64,000 bases of DNA from Galerina marginata (Eukaryota > Basidiomycota > Agaricomycetes > Agaricales > Galerinaceae). Below are positions 30,521 to 42,800 of the stretch, one piece after another; the first letter of the stretch is position 1; the number at the start of each line of letters is the position of its first letter. The stretch covers positions 1-64,000 of the forward strand of contig JAECYW010000005.1 in NCBI GenBank assembly GCA_023014335.1. The letters are read 5' to 3'. The notes below the pieces were generated by a model. It worked only from the letters and a program-made list of their open reading frames with translations, was not told where the DNA came from and did not search any database. The translations under genes were made by a program, and so were the position numbers.

Positions 30521-33246
30521 ATAACCCTAAGACTTCAGCGTTTCGACAATTCAAGGGAAGAAGTCGATGGACGTAAACTTCGGATAAACCAGCTCAAAAT
30601 TATAGACGGGTTCAGTGCAACCACTTATCTGATCCATGATCCATGAAAATCGATCTCTTTCCCTGCCAACGTTAACGGTAAAACACGGTCTCAGAGCAAG
30701 AGCCGGAGAAGTTACGAGAAATCCCAATACTCTGACTTGATGGGTTGGTTCGAAGGGGAAACACCCTGCTTGAGCGTACGTGCAAGGAAGAACAGGCATG
30801 AAACCTGCGTGGAATATCAGGAACGATAAGCCATGCAGGTAGGCAAGAAGATGTACCGGGCACTCCATTTGAGCCCCAACTCAACCTCAGCCCAGTCCAG
30901 TCATCGATTCTTACCTATATTAGTTGGTGAATTAGTCATGACCGTTAATTCACCCAGAAAACGACCCACCGTTGGAGAAGTAACACCTCCAAAACTCCCA
31001 TCCACTCTTGCGCATCTGGGGACGTATCCGATCTTCGTCTTATTGTCCATGAGCTGAGCCTGTAGCTGAGTTAACGTCAACGTCGTCGCCGCCGGCAGCA
31101 GGTGGGTCGGGCGGGCAGGGTGATTCCCGAGTGACCAACGACGTCAGATCGTGGACGGTGGACGGATATTTTGGCGCTGGTGGCAGTTTGAATGCTGTAG
31201 AACCAAATCAAGTTGTCAGATCGACCATTTACATAGTACATAGAGAGAAAAGGGACTGCACGTCAGGTCCGCATCCGGCGGGTGAGTTTAGTTCCGGCTG
31301 AGGCCGCGGGTGTTGCTTCAGCTGCGATTCGGGATCCGACTTGGATTGGACCTGCTGCTGGGAGAGTGAACGTGGTTCCGGGAGGGGAAACGGAAGTGTG
31401 GCCGTAAGTGGAACTATTTGGCTGAGATTGACGTCAGTGGAGTTGGCGTCACTGCCTCAGATGATCGATGCTGACGTTGCCGCCACCGCCGCAGACGACA
31501 GGGTGATAATTGCGCCCGTCACTAGAGGCTGGACCAGGAGGTAATGACAAAGAAGGCGTTGGTGGCGGGGTGAGTGCTGAAAAACAAAGCCACATTGTCA
31601 GTTTGATGATTTAGGGGGAAGATGACGAAGAAAATAATAATTACGAACACGAAACGGTGGCAGAAAATGACAGGAAGAGAACGAGATCTGGTATCTCCGC
31701 GTCTTCAACACCCACCGGTACCCACCTACGGCCACTCCTTCCCCTTCCTCCTCGTGCCTACCCCCTTTATTCCATGCGTAGGTCCGTTAACCAACGTATA
31801 CGGGTGAAGCAACGAACATAGCCATCGGCTGGCCGTTGGCGGCGGCAGTGGCGGGTGTGCTGCGTCAAGCGCGTCTCACGCGTCCAACGTTTAAAAATAT
31901 CGGGCAAACCTTCCTTCGTGATCCCAAAATACACGCCATGTTTTGAGCCGTCGTCGAAAGTGAAGCTGCAGATGCAGTTGATGGCTTCAGTTGATATCTA
32001 TGCACCAGTGTCGTGTCTTGAGGTGAGTAACTGGAAGAGGCAGAGAGGCCGTGCTCGATGGAGAGCAGCTAGAATGTATCCCGGTTGTCGTCGCCATCCA
32101 GCACTGTGAGCTCACATACTCAAAAGCCATTGGAACATCGGCCAACAGCCTTCGAAGTGAAGGAGCTTGCAACGAGGCTCAAAGTGTTTCATTTAGTAGA
32201 ATGCTTGGAGTAATCACAGAATATCTGTACAGCAAAAGATTATCAAGTTATCAAAATAAACTTACAAAATAATCTTTTGAGGTCTTGACTTGTGGAACGG
32301 GTAGAGAGAGAGGGGGAGATGGTCGGCAAGAGCAGGACCAACCGACGCTGATGGCTGCTGACTTACATAATGTCCGGTGTTTTATGGGCGAGCGATATGA
32401 TTGGCTGGTACGAACGGCCCGGACAATCACATATCGATGCCTCGGACGACCTCAAACCAATCAAACGAAGCCTAGATTTAAAATGAGGTAGTATAACGTA
32501 TTCCAAAACGAATTAGCATTACTTTCGAGTATCTCCGGTGTCATTTGACAACTTTGACTGGTATTACTCACGTTAATACTCAAATGTTCACCGTCCATTA
32601 GGCTAGAAGCTATATACAGGACCTCCATTTCCAATGCCGGAAACTTACTTAGATGTTCCTTCAGTATTTCGTCAGATCCCATGTTCACCTATGTAAAGCT
32701 CTGGCTGGTGCGGCTATATCTACCACTACCTGCGCACCCTAAGATTATCGCATTGCTCTCGGAATGTTCGCTTATTCCTCAAGGCTTCACCATGCCCTTG
32801 CCAAAGGGAAACAAGTGGCTGTTGATCCGCAAAAGTTATAAAGGAACAGATCGAGGTTTTTTATCTGTTCGTTTTTATGGTCCCCGGTAAACCTCTGCAA
32901 ATTTGTTCTAAACATAATTTGATTCTACGCCAAGCCCATACTCGGGCGAGTAAAGATCTTGTCCGGTTTGTACACGGAAGCTAAGTATAGGAATCTACAC
33001 CGGATATATCAGATGCATATATCTATAGACAGTTTGTTCACCCAAAGCCCCCTGAAGCTTGGATGTAATTCAAAACAAACCTTCACCTAAGGTAATCTAC
33101 GTCATGAATGCTCTACAAAGAATTGATAGAAACTTGAGTGAAGCCTGGCGCCTATTACTAGGAGAGGGTCCGCCTAGGAATTCTTCCACTTCTGTCCTAA
33201 AGGCCCAAGGTCAGATCAAAAGACTGTGAGCGAATAGAATATCCTC
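30521..33246. other. Long stretch without a clear gene
   Basis: Proline-rich coding-like pieces occur on the minus strand near 31460-31570 (PPPTPSLSLPPGPASSDG) and 31260-31420 (PFPLPEPRSLSQQQ), with intron-like ends, but I cannot join them into a gene. Otherwise I see nothing except the 5S-like fragment. Confidence 0.35.
32925..33010 (+). ncRNA. 5S rRNA-like fragment (possible pseudogene or SINE)
   Basis: TCTACGCCA, then AAAGATCTTGTCCGG and CACGGAAGCTAAGTATAGG, follow the order and spacing of the conserved 5' part, internal promoter region and GAAGCUAAG box of eukaryotic 5S rRNA. The match is imperfect and the 3' part is not recognisable, so this is probably a decayed copy or the head of a 5S-derived element and not a working gene. 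Confidence 0.35.
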
Positions 33247-33600
33247 TCAAGGAGGAAGCGGCGGATTTGTGAATAGGCTAATAAACCCGGAAAATATTGC
33301 TGCTGCTCCAGCTGCTAGCGAAAAGCCTCCAATCCAAGCAGCACGCATGGCTACTGCATCTTCCGGTGTGAGAAGGATCGCATAATAAGCACTTTTCCCG
33401 AGCCAGAATACGGCGCTGTTGCAATAACAGCGATCATAGAAATTGCTGAACTGTAGAACGCCAGTGGCGACGATCCAGACAGCGTTAACTGCCGCGAGAA
33501 GTTTCCCAAAGCGGCGAAGGAAAACGGATAACCAACGCGTACTACGATACGCAATGGCGAGGATAAATTGTCCCTTGTGTGAAGGTGGTGGAGTACGGAT
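33247..33600 (-). pseudogene. 3' part of a membrane protein gene, 5' end missing
   Basis: The minus-strand frame ending at 33247 encodes RRFGKLLAAVNAVWIVATGV, then LQFSNFYDRCYCNSAVF, MRAAWIGGFSLAAGAAAIF and finally LFTNPPLPP. From memory, a WI..LQFS.FYDRCYCNS..WIGG..FINPPLP ending is typical of an Agaricomycete family of multi-spanning membrane proteins of unknown function. At least two hydrophobic helices are visible. Homologous-looking sequence stops near 33.6 kb, and beyond it the frame overlaps the opposite-strand LRR gene fragment, so the N-terminal part appears lost. It could still be a spliced gene whose upstream exons I fail to see. Confidence 0.45.
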
Positions 33601-33666
33601 AGAATAATATGTTAAGGAAAATGGTCCTCCGAGACACGGCGATATCGCTTTCCCAACTTTTTTGCA

Positions 33667-34433
33667 GCACTTTCCAAAGCTTCGAGCAGTCACCTTGGAC
33701 GTGGTGGAGACAAACCGAGTTGTCGACAGCAACAATGGAGTTGATAGCATGAAGATTGCTGCCCCCATATTTCAGCTGGACTTTTTGGAGGTGCAGTATT
33801 GCGACGACGCTGTACTGCTGGATTGGCTCGTCCCTGCGCTTACTTTTTTGCGAGCACTACACATCTGGTACCCAACTCCACAGTGCTTAGCTTCCTGCAC
33901 TGCTGTGGTTCGGTTCACGGTTGCAGCTGGGACTTCATTACAGCATCTGGAAGTCGTGAGGGTAAACAATGCTACTGATGCAGGTTAGTTTCGCAAATTT
34001 TTCCTACAGTCGACCCTTTCGTTGTCGCTGACGGTGTCAATTTGTAGACCTGCGAGCGCTGATGAGTGTAATAAGAACGCACAGCAAAAATCTGCGCTCG
34101 CTAAGCCTCATGGTCGACGGAAACATATCTGTGCGATCTCCTATACAGGTGATCATCAAGTCTCTTATCTTTCTCGGTGCGCACCCGAACATAGAACATC
34201 TCACCATCCAGTGCTTTCAGCGAAATACTCTCGTTGAAGGTAACCCATGGAGTGATTTGGAGGATGTTCTTCTCGATACACGCTTCCCAGCTTTGAGAAG
34301 TGTAGAGCTGCAGTTGCTGCTTTATAATTTTAACGACGTTCCTGCTGCAGCTATAGAGTCTTACATTGCCGTAGTTCCTCGACTTAGGCAGAAGAGGATG
34401 GTATCTGTTTGCCATGCACGGTGGGAACGGTGA
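33667..34433 (+). pseudogene. 3' part of an F-box-like LRR gene, 5' end missing
   Basis: Exons 33667-33983 and 34048-34433 join in frame and encode leucine-rich sequence typical of F-box-like proteins of Agaricomycetes (LVPALTFLRALHIWYP, LQHLEVV, NLRSLSLMVDG, HPNIEHLTIQ, PALRSVELQLL). The first exon begins at an acceptor (CTTTTTTGCAG), so upstream exons with the start and the F-box are expected, but upstream lies the opposite-strand membrane-protein fragment. The 5' part therefore seems lost at ~33.6 kb. A function in substrate recognition for ubiquitylation is the usual guess for the family; this copy is likely dead. Confidence 0.5.
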
Positions 34434-34652
34434 TTTTTCTCAAATTTTTCTTGTCAATTTCTTGTTCGTGTTACGGTTTGTAGCATGACGGCAATCGTCA
34501 TCTCCTTACAATTAAATTAACGCACTTTTTCAATGAATGAAAATAAAAACACGCCCCCTAGAGTTGGATTTGGACTTAGGGCAACTGCTAAAGCGCTGAG
34601 GAGCGTCGGCGCTAATGGATCGCAGGCGTTGTTGATCTCTGTTGACAGCGAA

Positions 34653-34660
34653 TATATAAT
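34653..34660 (+). promoter_or_regulatory. Possible TATA element
   Basis: TATATAAT lies ~155 bases upstream of the ATG at 34813, in otherwise non-coding sequence. Confidence 0.3.
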
Positions 34661-34812
34661 CGATTATTATGTCATAATATGCACTTCTCCTCTCCTCTAA
34701 ACCGAAACATCGACGCGTCAGCGTCCAATCTTCCTTCCTTCCACCATCATCGCGAGTCCAACGAACTCTCTCGACATTGTCCTCACCCCCTCACAACCAC
34801 AAAACCTGAAAA

Positions 34813-36903
34813 ATGCCTACCGCTACCAACATCAACCTCTCCGAATGCACGGCGACGTTCACAACCGAAAAACACTACGAATACCCCGAGAGGCTGAACC
34901 ACCTCCACGGGACACTTTTGCACCCCACTCTGGGTGAGCTCGCGACAGTCACCGCTCTCCAGATCACCCGTCGCATGTACTTCAAGAACGCAGGCGACTT
35001 CCTCGAGATCATGGACGAGGAAAGCCAGGAATTACACGAGTTTTCGGTGGGGCTGTTCGATCAGAACAGTAACATAGGTCCGTGGCTCGTGGATGGTAGC
35101 TCGAGGAGCGGATCGGGGTGTTGGGGATCCGAACTGAGCGTTGGGGACATGCTCTATGTCCAGGATTTGTCGGTGAAAGAGGAGGTAAGTCTGCTTCGAG
35201 TCGTTTTATTTCTTTTGCTTGCCGTTGAGTTGACGTTGTTTCATGTTTTCAGTATAGGAAACAGGGTGTCGGGTCTAAACTCCTGCAGAGCCTGTTGGAG
35301 TCGCTTGACAAGGGCTATCGAGCTCATGCGTTGTGCTGGCCAACCCCCATTTGTTTTAGAAGCGACGACAAGGCGGAATGGATTCGCGAGCAGGATAATA
35401 TCGTCGCCTTCTACCGTAAGGTAAGCTCCGCCTGCACGGACCTCATTAGTTATTTCCTCAGGCCGCCCCCTTTCCATATCTTCGCCAACCTCCACCCTTC
35501 TCTCCTCGTTCCCATCTTGCTCCAATTTCTTCGCCCTTTCTACTTTTCTCCTGCACCGCGTTCATGTCTCACCCATATTCTCTCCTAGAACGGCTTCCGT
35601 CGCATAGGCCTTACCCAATTCTTCGCCTACTCCCCCGACCCTGCCCACCCATCCCGCAAACTCGTCGCATCCGCCGACCCCGAACCCCCCTCGCGAGCAT
35701 TTGACCTCGCCAATGCCACCACTTCAAAACTCGCTGTCGACGAGGTCAAAGCGCGGTTCCCGGTGCACCACGCCATCGCCACCAACAAAACCGCCTCTAT
35801 CGCATCCATCCTCCGCGCTGCGCATGACGCCGACGCGGGTGGCGTTCGTAAACGTGATGCGGAGGGGATGACGCCGATTTTCATGGCAGCTGCGAGCGAG
35901 AACTTGCACGCGCTGCGTGTGTTGCTCGAGCTCGATCCGCAGGGTGTCGCCGAGGACTTGAAAGATACGCAAAACGCCCAGGGTATGACCCCGCTCGAAG
36001 CTCTCCAGTCGTCCATGCGTTCGTCCAGGGAGTTCTCAGAGACGCTTTTGGGGAAGTGGGATGGGTACCCGGACGCCGGCTTGCAGTGCGAGCATGTCTT
36101 GACCAAGGCTATGGAACTGCCGCTGGTGCTGGACGACAAGGGAAACCCCATGGCAGAAGGGGCGTACGTCGAGAAAAGGAAGTTTGGGTGTACGTGCGGC
36201 AAGTGCACGGGGGGTTGGATGCCGCCTAGAATGAGGTTTTGCCTTGCAAGTGAGTTTTTCGAATTTCAGCGCATACATGCGGAGAATTCATTAGCCAATG
36301 CACTTATTTACCCTTCTCGCCTTACCACCAGCTCAAGCGGCCCTCCAGAAAGACAATATGTCTTTCGACATGGACTCCTTCACCCCACGCCGCCCGCGCT
36401 CGCCCACCTTGCTCATGTGCTCCGGGCTTGACTACATCCCGCCCCCAATCCGTCGCGAAGTATACAAAAGCTTCTACTTTGGCTTATACATCTCCTTCCT
36501 CGCGATCTACCAGATCCTCGAACGCCCGGGAAGCATCCTCACCCCTAAAGCTGTCCTGGCGGAGGCGCTAGCGCTCGACCCCGGTTCCGTCCAGTTCTTC
36601 CTTAACAAAGGAGGGAGGATGGAGCATGTACTCGATGCGACAGTGCATATCGCGAGGGAGCAGTCGAGTCTTGGGGATGGGACGTTTGAGGAGACATTTG
36701 ATGTCGACGTTGATGCTGACGACGTGGGGGAGGGCAACGAGTGCGTTAGGGAGTTTAGGGCGATGCCGCGGTGTGCGAACGATTTGGCGTTTGAGGTTGT
36801 GAGAAGCCATGTTGGGCTTGCGCCTGGTGTTCAGTGGGGGCCGTATTACGAGAGAGATGATGAGGATGGGATGGAGGTCGACGAGGATGACGATTCAGAT
36901 TGA
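34813..36903 (+). CDS. GNAT-like / ankyrin-repeat protein, 590 aa
   Basis: Four exons (34813-35184, 35253-35420, 35589-36249, 36332-36903) join in frame to 590 residues from MPTATNINLS to a very acidic tail (DDEDGMEVDEDDDSD). Residues ~125-185 resemble a GNAT acetyltransferase: YRKQGVGSKLLQSLLESL fits the acetyl-CoA loop (R/Q-x-x-G-x-G) and NGFRRIGLTQFFAY fits the C-terminal strand of the fold. Ankyrin-type helices follow at ~235-310 (HHAIATNKTASIASILRAAH; GMTPIFMAAASENLHALRVL). CTCGKCTGG in the third exon looks like a metal-binding knuckle. GNAT enzymes transfer acetyl groups to amines; the substrate is unknown and ankyrin repeats may bring it in. The same combination exists in other Agaricomycetes as far as I recall. 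The start is the first ATG after a pyrimidine-rich leader. Confidence 0.75.
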
Positions 36904-38443
36904 GAGGTTGGTTTGGTTTTTCTTTTTGTGCTTGGACGTTGAAATTTTGAAATCGTGTTTTGCTCTCTGTAACAATAGCTCTGCTGACTGGATTGCTAAA
37001 TAATAAATGATGTTTCGAACTTGATCTGTAGTAAGTACCACGAATCACTTAGGCTTAGAATGAGACTACTGGGTATCTCCTAACTGACGCGGAATTTCCG
37101 AAGACAGGAAAGCGGTGCGAATCAACATAGCTACGAGAGGAAGTGACGTGAAAAGCTAACCACTTGGGACGGGTACTCAGCTGAATTGGCTAGAGTAGAG
37201 CCTAGAGAATCGAGATCAACGGGAGCTCTGGAGCCAATCTAGAGCGACACGGTCAATTTTGTTATCTTATCGAACCGGATATGAGTCCGGACGGTCGCTC
37301 AGCGCTCAGGGACCGTGCGACGACCTTTAAAAATCGGGATTGAAGTCCTTTCTCAGATCTTTTCTTGTTCCTCCCACCCATCGCGCATGCCCGCTCATCG
37401 GCTTCTTCTCTCTCAAATACTCTTTCATTACATAACTGATGGCCGAATTTTCCTCCAAATCGTCAAAGGCTGCTCTGCCAATAGAAATTACTCTCCATTT
37501 TTATCCTGCTTGTCGCTCACTAACTCATTTGAAATAACCAGTACTTATGCCAACGCATTTATAGAATTTTTTCCCTTCGCCCTACACCCCAGAAGTGTAG
37601 CATAATCCTTATTATAATCTCGCCTCGAGGTAACATTCATTTAGTTCCCTGAATGCGCAAGTTGAACGACTAATACTGGTAAGCCGTAGGGCGGTTTTTG
37701 GCCTAAAATATTCCATGGATCCTCTCGCCTTTCAGCGCGATTGTAGCGAAAGAAACCTGTGCAACCTGCTTGGATGGTCCGCGTATCGAACCAGGCAAAA
37801 AAGTGGACTCGTTAACCTATTTTCTTATTAACATTTTCCATATTATATGGAGACCAGAATCTCGCTTCTCAATTTCGAGATCGATCTATGGGCGAATTGG
37901 GATAGTCTCCTGCATGGGTTGAGGTTCAAAGAGGGTTGAATCAGATGTTTTGTAGTCAATTTACGCATCTAGACGCAATTCATGGTCGTTATTTTTCACT
38001 GCTATTCAACATTGTCAATGAGGTCGCCAACCTTTTCCACTTTTGACTTAACCAGAGGATTTAAACATCCTTAGACAGCTAGTGATTGACGGAAACCCGG
38101 TTTGGGTAGCCTCCTGGTGGCAACAGGATTCTGTGGAATGGAAAATCGTTGGCTCACTTCCTAGTTTAGTATGCCGAAATCTATGAATGGTTCTGGATAA
38201 CTTTGATATTAAGGAGTTACAGAGATGAACGGGTAACGAACGGGTCAATAAATTTCTGCCTCTCCAATTCTGGAAGTTGGAAAACCATATCAACCATCGG
38301 ATTAATCGAAATCCGCACTGCTCGTACATGTAATCAAGGTTCTTCGGCGGCGCAATTGGACCGTTCGAAGCGGGTTTGACGAATCCCAGGTGTGAAGTGG
38401 AAGTTCGAAAGTCCAATGAAGAGCTGTCCAAAGATTTAAAACG
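36904..38443. other. Intergenic, nothing recognised
   Basis: About 1.5 kb without a supported gene, RNA or repeat. Short open frames here lack coding character. Confidence 0.5.
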
Positions 38444-38450
38444 CTATAAG
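38444..38450 (+). promoter_or_regulatory. Possible TATA element
   Basis: CTATAAG lies ~85 bases upstream of the ATG of the small secreted protein, a plausible core promoter distance with a short leader. Confidence 0.4.
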
Positions 38451-38534
38451 ACCAGCATGAAACCTCACTACCGACCCAGCGTCCTGCATCCCCTAATCAA
38501 CCCTCATAAACCGTCCTCTGATACTCAAGCCATC

Positions 38535-38804
38535 ATGAAACTCGCCTTCCTCATCACTCTCTCCGCCGTCCTTCTCTTTTCGCGTTCAGTCACTGTGGCT
38601 GCAACTGCATGCACCTCCAACGCGGACTGCAAAAGCGCGTGCAACACCGGGCAGAGGGTGTGCGAGAAGGCGTATTGCGCCGGTGGGGTGTGTCAGAATG
38701 CTGTGTGTACGGCTACGAAGGGAGATTGTCCGGTTAGTCGCTCGTTTTCTTTTGGGTTATGGATAGATGCGAGAGAGGGGAGCTGAATATCGTGTTTTTA
38801 GTGA
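38535..38804 (+). CDS. Small secreted cysteine-rich protein, 66 aa
   Basis: Exon 1 (38535-38732) encodes 66 residues and an intron (GTTAGT...TTTTTAG, 38733-38801) is followed directly by TGA. The first ~23 residues (MKLAFLITLSAVLLFSRSVT) form a clear signal peptide. The mature part has eight cysteines in ~40 residues (C.....C...C......C....C....C....C......C), which suggests four disulfides. I do not recognise a named family. Small secreted cysteine-rich proteins of fungi include effectors, antimicrobial peptides and surface proteins, and the sequence does not decide between these. If the intron were retained the protein would gain a short extra tail. A TATA-like element lies at 38444. Confidence 0.7.
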
Positions 38805-39836
38805 ACGTGGCCAGTGAACGCCGTGCGGAGGGAAAGGTTGGGGATATGAGGAGATGAAGAGGGCAAGGATGGAGAAAAGACGACGATCTGATTCAGAAAG
38901 ACTTTCTGCTCAGGTTGAATCCGTGTGCTGCTATATTTTCTTTGGTACGGACTTGTAAGTCCAGTCGTAAAGTTCGCTCAGTGACCCGTGCTAGTGGAAT
39001 ATGTAGGCCTAGTGGTCAGCTACGCCGTGTACTGCTTTAAATTGGACCGTCGCTCCGGGAAAGAGAAGAGCTCTATTTTCTCGTTCGGGTTATCGTAAGA
39101 TTTGGGATGGATTGAGCTGAGTCCGTGGATCGGCGTTTCTCACCGTCTTCGAGGGGTCTAAACATCTCAGCCAGGCTGAGCCAGCGTTTGAGGGGACGTC
39201 ATCGAGAGTGTTGATCAGTATTCTGATTCATACCTGGACCGACAGCTCTTCCAGTGGAGCGGATGTGATATGCACCAACAGGACAGGAACTCGTTTCATT
39301 ACTTAGTTCTTTCTCCCCTGAAAACTGATAATCGTACCTGCTGACCTGCACAACTTGAGCCGAACTTGAGCTGATATCGAGTTTGGAATCAACCAAAACG
39401 AGTGTTCAAGTTCTGTGAAAATGGGAAATAGAACGACTGACGAACGCTAAAATTTGCTCAGACCTTTCCCGTATCAACGCCACGACTTGACATCAACGCT
39501 AAAGCGTCCCAAACCTCAAGCTGTCCGCACGCCGTCCATCTTCAAGCGCTAACGACAGATTGCGGAACGCAGGAACCCTTTCGGGAGAGAACGGCCGCAC
39601 ATCCCGATCCGATTCCGTCATACATACCCAAAAAAAACCGTGTGTGAACATCTGACCAACCCAACGAACCCTAACCCAACTCCCAAAAGCCTCATGTTTG
39701 TTGGTCGTCTTTGTCGTTGTCATCGTCTCATCCCACCCATATACCCCCTCTCCTCGCCGCTGGCTGCTGCTCAGTCCAGTCCAGCCCGCGAGCCATAGAA
39801 CCAGCAAGCACACATACATCGTGCTCGCGACTCACG
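38805..39836. other. Intergenic, nothing recognised
   Basis: About 1 kb without a supported gene. The pyrimidine-rich segment at 39700-39790 is the probable leader of the BTB gene. Confidence 0.5.
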
Positions 39837-42800
39837 ATGTCGTCGCACACGCACAGCGTCGCGCTTTCTCACAACACCACACTCACTGCCGCGTCCAACC
39901 AACAAGCACCAGGACAGCCTCCAGCCCCAGGCCTGCAAGAAGCGACCCGCTCGTCGACGCAGGTGTGGCAGCACGATCTCGAGCAGCTGTTCCATCACGC
40001 CAAGGAACGGTTTCCGGATGTCGTGTGGGAGCTTGGCGGGGATGAAGATGAGGATGAGGATATGGCGCCTGACGCGGGAGCGGGAGCGCGGGTGGTAGAA
40101 GAGGTGTGGGGGCATAAAGGTTCGTTTCTTTCTTTCTTTCTTCCGTTCTTTTTTCGGGGAAAACCCTTTTTTGGCGCCCCTCCCTTCTTTTCCCCGCTCT
40201 TCAGGTCCACCAAAAACGATACTGACCGATTCGATCTACAGCGATCGTATACGCCCGCGCCCCGCCGAGCTTCCAGAACCGCTACTTCTCTTTCCGCCCC
40301 GCCATCAACAACCAAAACCAAAACCACAACAACGGCGGCTCCTCTCCTTACCCCGCAGAATCCGCTTTATCCCTCGGGCTCCCGCTCCCCTCGGGCGGGC
40401 TCGGGCTCGGGCTAGGACACGGGCTAGGACTCGAAGGCTCCGTCGCCTCATTCACCTCCCAGCCCCCACGCACGCCCTCCCCCTTCCGCGCGTCCTCTCC
40501 CTCCACCACCCTAGCGCACTCCCACATCACCCCTGGTTCAGGCTCAGGATCCACCACCCTCCTCCGCTTGACAACCTCCATCTCCCCCGCGCTCTTCTCC
40601 GACGAGCTCGAGTACCTCTACACGGGCAAAGGGTTCGGCGAAGCCTTCGAGTTCCTGTTCGATTCCTCTGAAGGAAGGGAACACGTTCTTGGAGACGGGA
40701 CCCACACGGACGACGAAGACGCCGAGGCGCAGCGGGTGGACAAGCTGCGCAAGGATCTGGTGTATATGTGGCGTTCCCGGCTTTATTCCGATGTGAGGAT
40801 CGCGCTGACGGGCAACTTTGGGGGGAACCACGAGAGCACCACCGCCATCTTCTCGAGTCATCGGTTTATCCTCGTCTCGCGGTCTGCGTATTTCGCAGAC
40901 GCCCTTTCGTCCTGGCCGACCGCGGCGAAACACCTCTCCTCCGCGTCCTCATCCACACCCCTCCCCACCTCCTCGAGCACGGACCCACCAACCCTCACGC
41001 TCCCCTCCCCCCCATTCACCCCCGCCTCCCTCCACTTCACCCTCGGGTTCCTCTACACCGGCACCCTCATCTTCTCCCACAGGTCCTACGACCTCTCAAC
41101 AGCATTCACCATCCTCAAAGCTGCCTTATACCTCTCCATCCCGTCTCTGCACGACGAGATCCAGGCACGGATCGTGCAAGAGATGATGCACGGCTTGTTT
41201 CACGCGTTTATACCGTTCGCGGAGTATGAGAGGCTTACCGGGGGGAGGTGGGGCACGGGCGGGTGTCGGTGTCGCCAGTGCGCGAGGAGGGCGCCGAGGG
41301 TGCTTGAGTTTGCGTTGGAGGAGGATGTGCGGAACCAGCTGTTGGAGAGGGGCGCGAGGCGCGCTCTGGTGGGTTTGTTCGGGGAAGGATGGTGTACCCA
41401 GGAATTCGCGCTTCTCCCGCCGAAGATCCGCGAGTCGCTGCTTAAAGGTGTGGGGAAACGAACGACGGTGACGAACGTGTTCCCGCTCCTGTTTGCGGCT
41501 GAGCATGCGCTGGGACGGGTGGCGGCTGTTATTGAGCCGTGGGGGGATGTGGTTAGGGATATGCTTGTGTCTGCGCGGAAGGGGATGGATGAGCTGCTTG
41601 CGCGGGAGAGCGAGGGGTGTTTTGGGAGGGGGGGATCGATCGCGTCTGCTGTGCTGGAGAAGGAGGGGGAGGAAGGAGGGGAGGGGAAGAAGGGGAAGGA
41701 GGATGAGGGGAGGGAGGAGTGGATGGAGATCATGGAGAGCGATGGCGTCCGCTTTGACGATGGGGAGAAGGTGGAGTGGGTCATGAATGCTGTCCTGCGG
41801 GGGGTGAAAGAGCCCTATGCGGCTACTCTATACCAGGTACCTTTCCTTCCATCCTCGTCCTCATCCACACGTTACTAACCCAATCAAAAACAAAAACAGA
41901 CACTCGTATCTTCCATCCTCCTACGCCCGCACCCGCAGAACCCAACGACGCCTCTGCTCCCTGCGACGTCCCACGTGCGCGTGCAGGTCGAGCAGGCACG
42001 GTTGGATCTGCTCAAGTGGATTGGCGGGCGGTGGTTGGGTGTACGCCAGGCGAAAGGGTTCGATTTGTTGGAAGGGTGGGCGTTGAAGGAGATTAGTGAT
42101 CGTGAGTTGCTTTTTTCTCTTTGTTTCTGTGTTTCTTGGAAGTCAGAATGGCTTCGCGGTGTTCTTTTTCATCGTATGTGGCGATTATGGCGCATATATT
42201 CAACCGATTATGACGCATATATTCAACTTTTCCCTTCGTTCTTCCCCATTTAATTTATACTAACATCCCCTTTCATTCACAGACATCGAAGTACCAATCG
42301 ACGACCTCCTCTCCCCACCCGCATACTCCTCCTCATCGGGTGCTAAAACCCAAGGCCAAGGCCCTAGCCCGCGCAGGCACGCTGCATCGACCGCCCTCGG
42401 GCACGGGCACCTCCGCCCGATCTCGAACCACCCGCACACGTCCAAGGTCGACGCGGACAGCGATGTCGCCAGCTCGATGCGCGTGAGCGTGTTGAGTCGG
42501 AGCTTGCCTATGCGTGGGGGGAGTGGGGCGTCGACGTCGACTGCTGGGTCGGGGCGTGAGCACCATCGGCGGAGGGAGAGGGAGGCGGACGCGCATAGCA
42601 TGAGGAGCGCGCGTTCGGGGCTTTCGTATGCTTCTAGTTCGCGGGAGAGCGTGAACACCGTATCGACTGCACGGCATACGCATACACGCGCACACGCGCA
42701 CGCGAGTAACTCTGCACACTCTGCGCACACCGCGCGTTCTACAACCACCGATGGGGACGAAGCCCAGGAAGGTGGAGGAGGGACGGAAGCGGCGGCGGAA

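Noticed and set aside
30551..30868. Minus-strand frame of 105 codons
   Set aside because: No recognisable features, no splice context, and it lies in a repeat-rich desert.
34210..34420. Minus-strand frame opposite the LRR fragment
   Set aside because: It is a shadow of the plus-strand leucine-rich frame.
39711..39836. Upstream start for the BTB gene
   Set aside because: The extra residues come from a pyrimidine-rich leader; ATG 39837 has better context.
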